A stretch of DNA of 6,831 nt, taken from contig NZ_JBQCCV010000247.1 of assembly GCF_051961875.1 (NCBI RefSeq), forward strand, positions 1 through 6,831. Reading direction: 5' to 3'. Of this stretch, positions 3,925 to 6,831 are shown in pieces. The stretch's first letter is position 1, and the number at the start of each line of letters is the position of its first letter. The notes under the pieces were generated by a model. It saw only the letters and a list, made by a program, of their open reading frames with translations. It was not told the origin of the DNA and ran no database searches. Origin of the DNA: Intrasporangium_A sp051961875. GTDB taxonomy: Bacteria; Actinomycetota; Actinomycetes; Actinomycetales; Dermatophilaceae. The position numbers were made by a program, and so were the translations under genes.

Positions 3925-6831
3925 TCACGGCAGCGCGACCTGGACGAGCTCGAACCGGCCCTTGTGGACGGCGAACCCGCGGCCCTCGGGTAGCTCAGCA
4001 CGGTTGAGGGCAGGCAGGTTCGTCTTGAAGACCGCGAGGCCCTCGTTGCCGTCCGGGTGCAACGCGAGGCCCGACCGCGACGTCTTCAGAAGTGCCTGCA
4101 GCCCGAAGTTCGAGGAGAACCAGGGCGCCTCGCCCTCCGCGACGACGAGCTGGTCGTTGTCGACGCACGCCTTGACGAGGGCGGCGAGAGCCGTTTCGGT
4201 ACCGGAGACGGCGAGGTCGTCGATCCGCTCGACGAAGATCGCGACCGGGCGGTCGATCCCTGCGTCGTCGAGGTCCTCCGCGAGGCGGTGGGCGAGCTTG
4301 GTCGTCGCCTCCACCCCGACGGCCGTCTCGGCCCAGATGTCGAGGTCGGGCAGCTCGGAGCTGCGTCGCGGGGTCATGAGATAGAGCGCCGCCCTGGAGC
4401 TGAACCGGTACAGGCCGACGGCGGTCGCGGCGACGGCAGTGGTCCGCCCGCTGCCGGAGGGGCCGGTGATGACGAAGGTGCCCTTCGGCTCGAAGCCGTA
4501 TGGCTCGAGCGACGACGAGCCGACGCCGAGGACGGGGCGCCCGCCCACCTCGGGCGGCAGGTCGGCGACCGGGATGACGGCGGCGAGGCTCTCGATCGGC
4601 GGGGCCGGCGGGACACCGGCCTTGAGGGTCGCATCCGCGAAGGCCCGCATCGCTTGCGCCTGGACGGTGACGTCCGAGGAGCCGCCGAGGACGGCGACCT
4701 GGACCTCCGCGCCGTTCATGAGCCCGCGCCCGGGGGGCGACGCCATGGTGAGCACGTCCGCCGGGACCCCGAAGGCGCCGTAGTCGTCGGTGTTGGACAT
4801 CCGCAGGATGATGCGGCCCTGGACTGCCGCGGCGAGGTTCGTCGGCAGGCCGGTGCGCTGGTCGGAGGCGATGATGAAATGGACACCGACCGGCCGGCCG
4901 TCCGCGGCGAGGCCGGCAAGCAGGTCCAGCCACTGGAAGCGGCCACCCACCTCGTACGCCTGGCGGAACGCGGTCATGCCGTCGATCAGCACGAGGATCC
5001 GTGGCTCGTCGAGTCTCCCGGCCAGGCGCCGGTAGTCGGTGATCGTCGACGCGCTCACGGCCGAGTACCGCGCGGCCCGCTCGTCGATCGTCGCTCGGAG
5101 CATCCGCAGCAGGCGGGTCACCCGCTCGTGGTCGCCTCCCGGGATGATCGAGCCGACATGCGGCAGGGTCTCGAGCATGGCCAGGCCCCGGTTGCCGAAG
5201 TCGATCCCGTAGACCTGGCACGGGCCGCCGCGGACCGTGTAACCGGCGGCCACGGCCATGGTGCGCAGGAAGACGGACTTGCCCGAGCCCGAGGTGCCGT
5301 AGACCGCGAGGTTGCCCTCCTTGTCGGGGCGGAACGCCACCTCCGGCTGCGCCTGGTTGTCGGGGTCGTCGGCCACGCCGAAGACCAGCAGGTCGTCCCG
5401 TCGCTCGGTGGGGAGGGTGGCGAGGTCGTAGACGGCTCGCATGTCGGGCAGCCACGGCTTGCGGGGCTTCGGCAGTTGCGCGGCTTGGGAGGCGCGCCCG
5501 ATCGTGGCGACCAGGCGCTGGATGTCGGTGGGGCCGAGGTCGGCCTCCTCCCGCTCGGCCGACTCGTCCCGCGGCAGCTCCCACTCGACTCCCGGGCCGA
5601 AGGTCAGCGTCGCGACCTTCATGTCCGGCGGTGGCGGCACGTCGGAGGTCCACCCCCCGGCATAGCCGGTCTGGAAGGGCACGAGCCGGCCCGGTCCCGT
5701 CTTCGACACGGCGCGGCCGGGCAGGGCCGGGTCGAAATAGGCGGCCTCCTTGCTGCCGAGCACGTCCTCGGAGTCGTTCTCGTCGGCCATCCGCAGGGCG
5801 AGCCGGAGGTTGGTGTTGGCACGCAGGTTGTCCTTGATGACGCCCGCGGGCCGCTGGGTGGCGAGGACCAGGTGCAGGCCGAGGGACCGGCCGCGCTGCG
5901 CGACGTTGACGACGCCGTCGACGAACTCCGGCACCTCCTGGACGAGGGCCGCGAACTCGTCGACGACGATGATGAGCGTGGGCGGGGCCTCGACCTCGCC
6001 GCGGCGCTCGAGCTCGACGAGGTCCTTCGCCTTGAACCGGGCGAGCAGGTGCTCGCGGTAGCGCAGCTCGGCGGACAGCGACGCGAGCGCGCGCCGGACG
6101 AGGTGCGGTGACAGGTCGGTGACGAGCCCGACGGTGTGCGGCAGCTTGACGCAGTCGCGGAACGCCGAGCCGCCCTTGTAGTCGACGAGCAGGAACGTGA
6201 CCCGCTGCGGCGAGTGGGCCGCCGCCATGCCGAGAATCCAAGCCTGGAGCAGCTCGGACTTGCCGGCACCAGTTGTGCCGCCGACGAGGGCGTGCGGGCC
6301 CTCGGTGCGCAGGTCGACCGAGTAGGTGCCGAGGCTCGACTGGCCGAGGACGCCTCGCAGGCTACCCGCCTTGCGCGGCGGGACGGCCGGGGCGCGGGGG
6401 CCGGTCAGGATGGAACGGGACTCGGTCCACCGCTCCAGGACGGCTTCCTCGGAGCTCGCGAGCTCGGTGCCCATGAGGGTCAGCAGCGACACCGCACGTG
6501 GGAGGTCGCTGAGGTCGTCTACTGGCACACCCGAGTCGACCACCGGGGCGAGCTGGCGGGCGGCGGCCAGGGCCTCCTCCTGGCTGACCCGGTCGACGGC
6601 GACGGGCTGGACCGACTCGCCCTCGTGGACGTAGCCGACGTGCGAGCTCGCGTCGTCGCCGACGACGAGGAAGGTCTGGCAGGCCGAGGGGAGGAGTTCC
6701 TGGGCCTCGGCGACCCAGAGGACCACGACACCGGCGCCGGCACCCCGCTCGGCGATGGACACCAGCCGGCTGCGGTCGATCGGGGCGTCGCTCTCCACGA
6801 GGACGAGCACGGTGGGCCGAGCACCCTTGGT
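3925..6831 (-). CDS. eccC: Type VII secretion FtsK/SpoIIIE ATPase, EccC/EssC type (5' partial)
   Basis: This is the motor of type VII secretion, which recognises WXG100 substrates at the membrane. The frame is open to the window edge, adding TKGARPT before the GTG at 6808-6810. Family members run to about 1300-1500 aa, so the membrane helices and any FHA domains lie outside. Residues are numbered from that GTG; 961 are visible. Module 1 (about 150-385) is intact: Walker A GGTTGAGKS (177-185), DYKGGSAF (210-217), Walker B IIVVDEF with D284-E285, and ATQRP (317-321). A linker with KPWLPD (451-456) resembles the EccC WLPPL linker. Module 2 (about 470-710) keeps Walker A GTSGSGKS (505-512), but its Walker B ends ID610-G611 and lacks the Glu. 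Module 3 (about 750-961) has GPSGSGRT (783-790, Arg for Lys) and no DE pair. One active and two degenerate modules is the known EccC pattern, with module 3 binding the Esx signal. The likely substrates are the two WXG100 proteins at 242-862. Confidence 0.93.
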   Translation of the reverse strand, partial: TKGARPTVLVLVESDAPIDRSRLVSIAERGAGAGVVVLWVAEAQELLPSACQTFLVVGDDASSHVGYVHEGESVQPVAVDRVSQEEALAAARQLAPVVDSGVPVDDLSDLPRAVSLLTLMGTELASSEEAVLERWTESRSILTGPRAPAVPPRKAGSLRGVLGQSSLGTYSVDLRTEGPHALVGGTTGAGKSELLQAWILGMAAAHSPQRVTFLLVDYKGGSAFRDCVKLPHTVGLVTDLSPHLVRRALASLSAELRYREHLLARFKAKDLVELERRGEVEAPPTLIIVVDEFAALVQEVPEFVDGVVNVAQRGRSLGLHLVLATQRPAGVIKDNLRANTNLRLALRMADENDSEDVLGSKEAAYFDPALPGRAVSKTGPGRLVPFQTGYAGGWTSDVPPPPDMKVATLTFGPGVEWELPRDESAEREEADLGPTDIQRLVATIGRASQAAQLPKPRKPWLPDMRAVYDLATLPTERRDDLLVFGVADDPDNQAQPEVAFRPDKEGNLAVYGTSGSGKSVFLRTMAVAAGYTVRGGPCQVYGIDFGNRGLAMLETLPHVGSIIPGGDHERVTRLLRMLRATIDERAARYSAVSASTITDYRRLAGRLDEPRILVLIDGMTAFRQAYEVGGRFQWLDLLAGLAADGRPVGVHFIIASDQRTGLPTNLAAAVQGRIILRMSNTDDYGAFGVPADVLTMASPPGRGLMNGAEVQVAVLGGSSDVTVQAQAMRAFADATLKAGVPPAPPIESLAAVIPVADLPPEVGGRPVLGVGSSSLEPYGFEPKGTFVITGPSGSGRTTAVAATAVGLYRFSSRAALYLMTPRRSSELPDLDIWAETAVGVEATTKLAHRLAEDLDDAGIDRPVAIFVERIDDLAVSGTETALAALVKACVDNDQLVVAEGEAPWFSSNFGLQALLKTSRSGLALHPDGNEGLAVFKTNLPALNRAELPEGRGFAVHKGRFELVQVALP

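Noticed and set aside
4057..6111. A long open frame of 684 codons on the plus strand inside the eccC-like gene
   Set aside because: It is antisense to a clear three-module ATPase. Such frames stay open by chance in GC-rich coding DNA, and the translation is a low-complexity run of Arg, Gly, Glu and Asp with no recognisable domain.
3995..6241. A 748-codon minus-strand frame overlapping the eccC-like gene
   Set aside because: An out-of-frame shadow of the same strand; the translation is Arg-, Pro- and Ala-rich with no motifs, while the other frame carries all Walker motifs.
6808..6810. GTG as the true start of the eccC-like gene
   Set aside because: The frame stays open to the window edge, the family is several hundred residues longer, and the membrane segments are missing, so this is an internal Val codon.

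Overview
The window comes from a very GC-rich genome. Third codon positions are almost all G or C, and the genes carry hallmark actinobacterial families: a WXG100/Esx pair, an EccC-type secretion ATPase, a DUF222-HNH (13E12-like) nuclease, and DNA-damage promoter motifs of the mycobacterial LexA and PafBC types. I infer an actinobacterium, possibly of the Micrococcales. No RNA gene or marker in the window fixes the genus.

Layout: (1) 1-48 is the last 15 codons of an unidentified plus-strand gene, followed by a strong hairpin at 81-109. (2) 242-862, minus strand, holds two small WXG100 genes in one likely operon. It has a well-formed sigma70-type promoter near 962-990, abutted by an 18-bp dyad and overlapped by a second inverted repeat. 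(3) 1093-2148, plus strand, is a tandem-domain GNAT acetyltransferase divergent from the WXG100 operon. (4) 2149-2327 holds two 45-bp direct repeats, then a promoter matching the PafBC/RecA-NDp motif with an overlapping near-consensus LexA box just before the next start codon. (5) 2328-3842, plus strand, is a DUF222-HNH endonuclease with an unusual cysteine-rich insert. (6) 3857-3876 is a terminator hairpin between convergent genes. (7) 3925-6831, minus strand, is a large FtsK/SpoIIIE-type ATPase with three ATPase modules (EccC/EssC type). It is cut at its 5' end by the window edge.

The WXG100 pair (likely substrates) and the EccC ATPase (substrate-recognising motor) are parts of one type VII secretion system, both on the minus strand. 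About 3.1 kb of plus-strand DNA with two genes not known for type VII secretion separates them. That DNA contains the repeats and the apparent DNA-damage-controlled nuclease. The most notable signals are regulatory: the dual DNA-damage promoter of the HNH gene, and the dyads around the WXG100 promoter.
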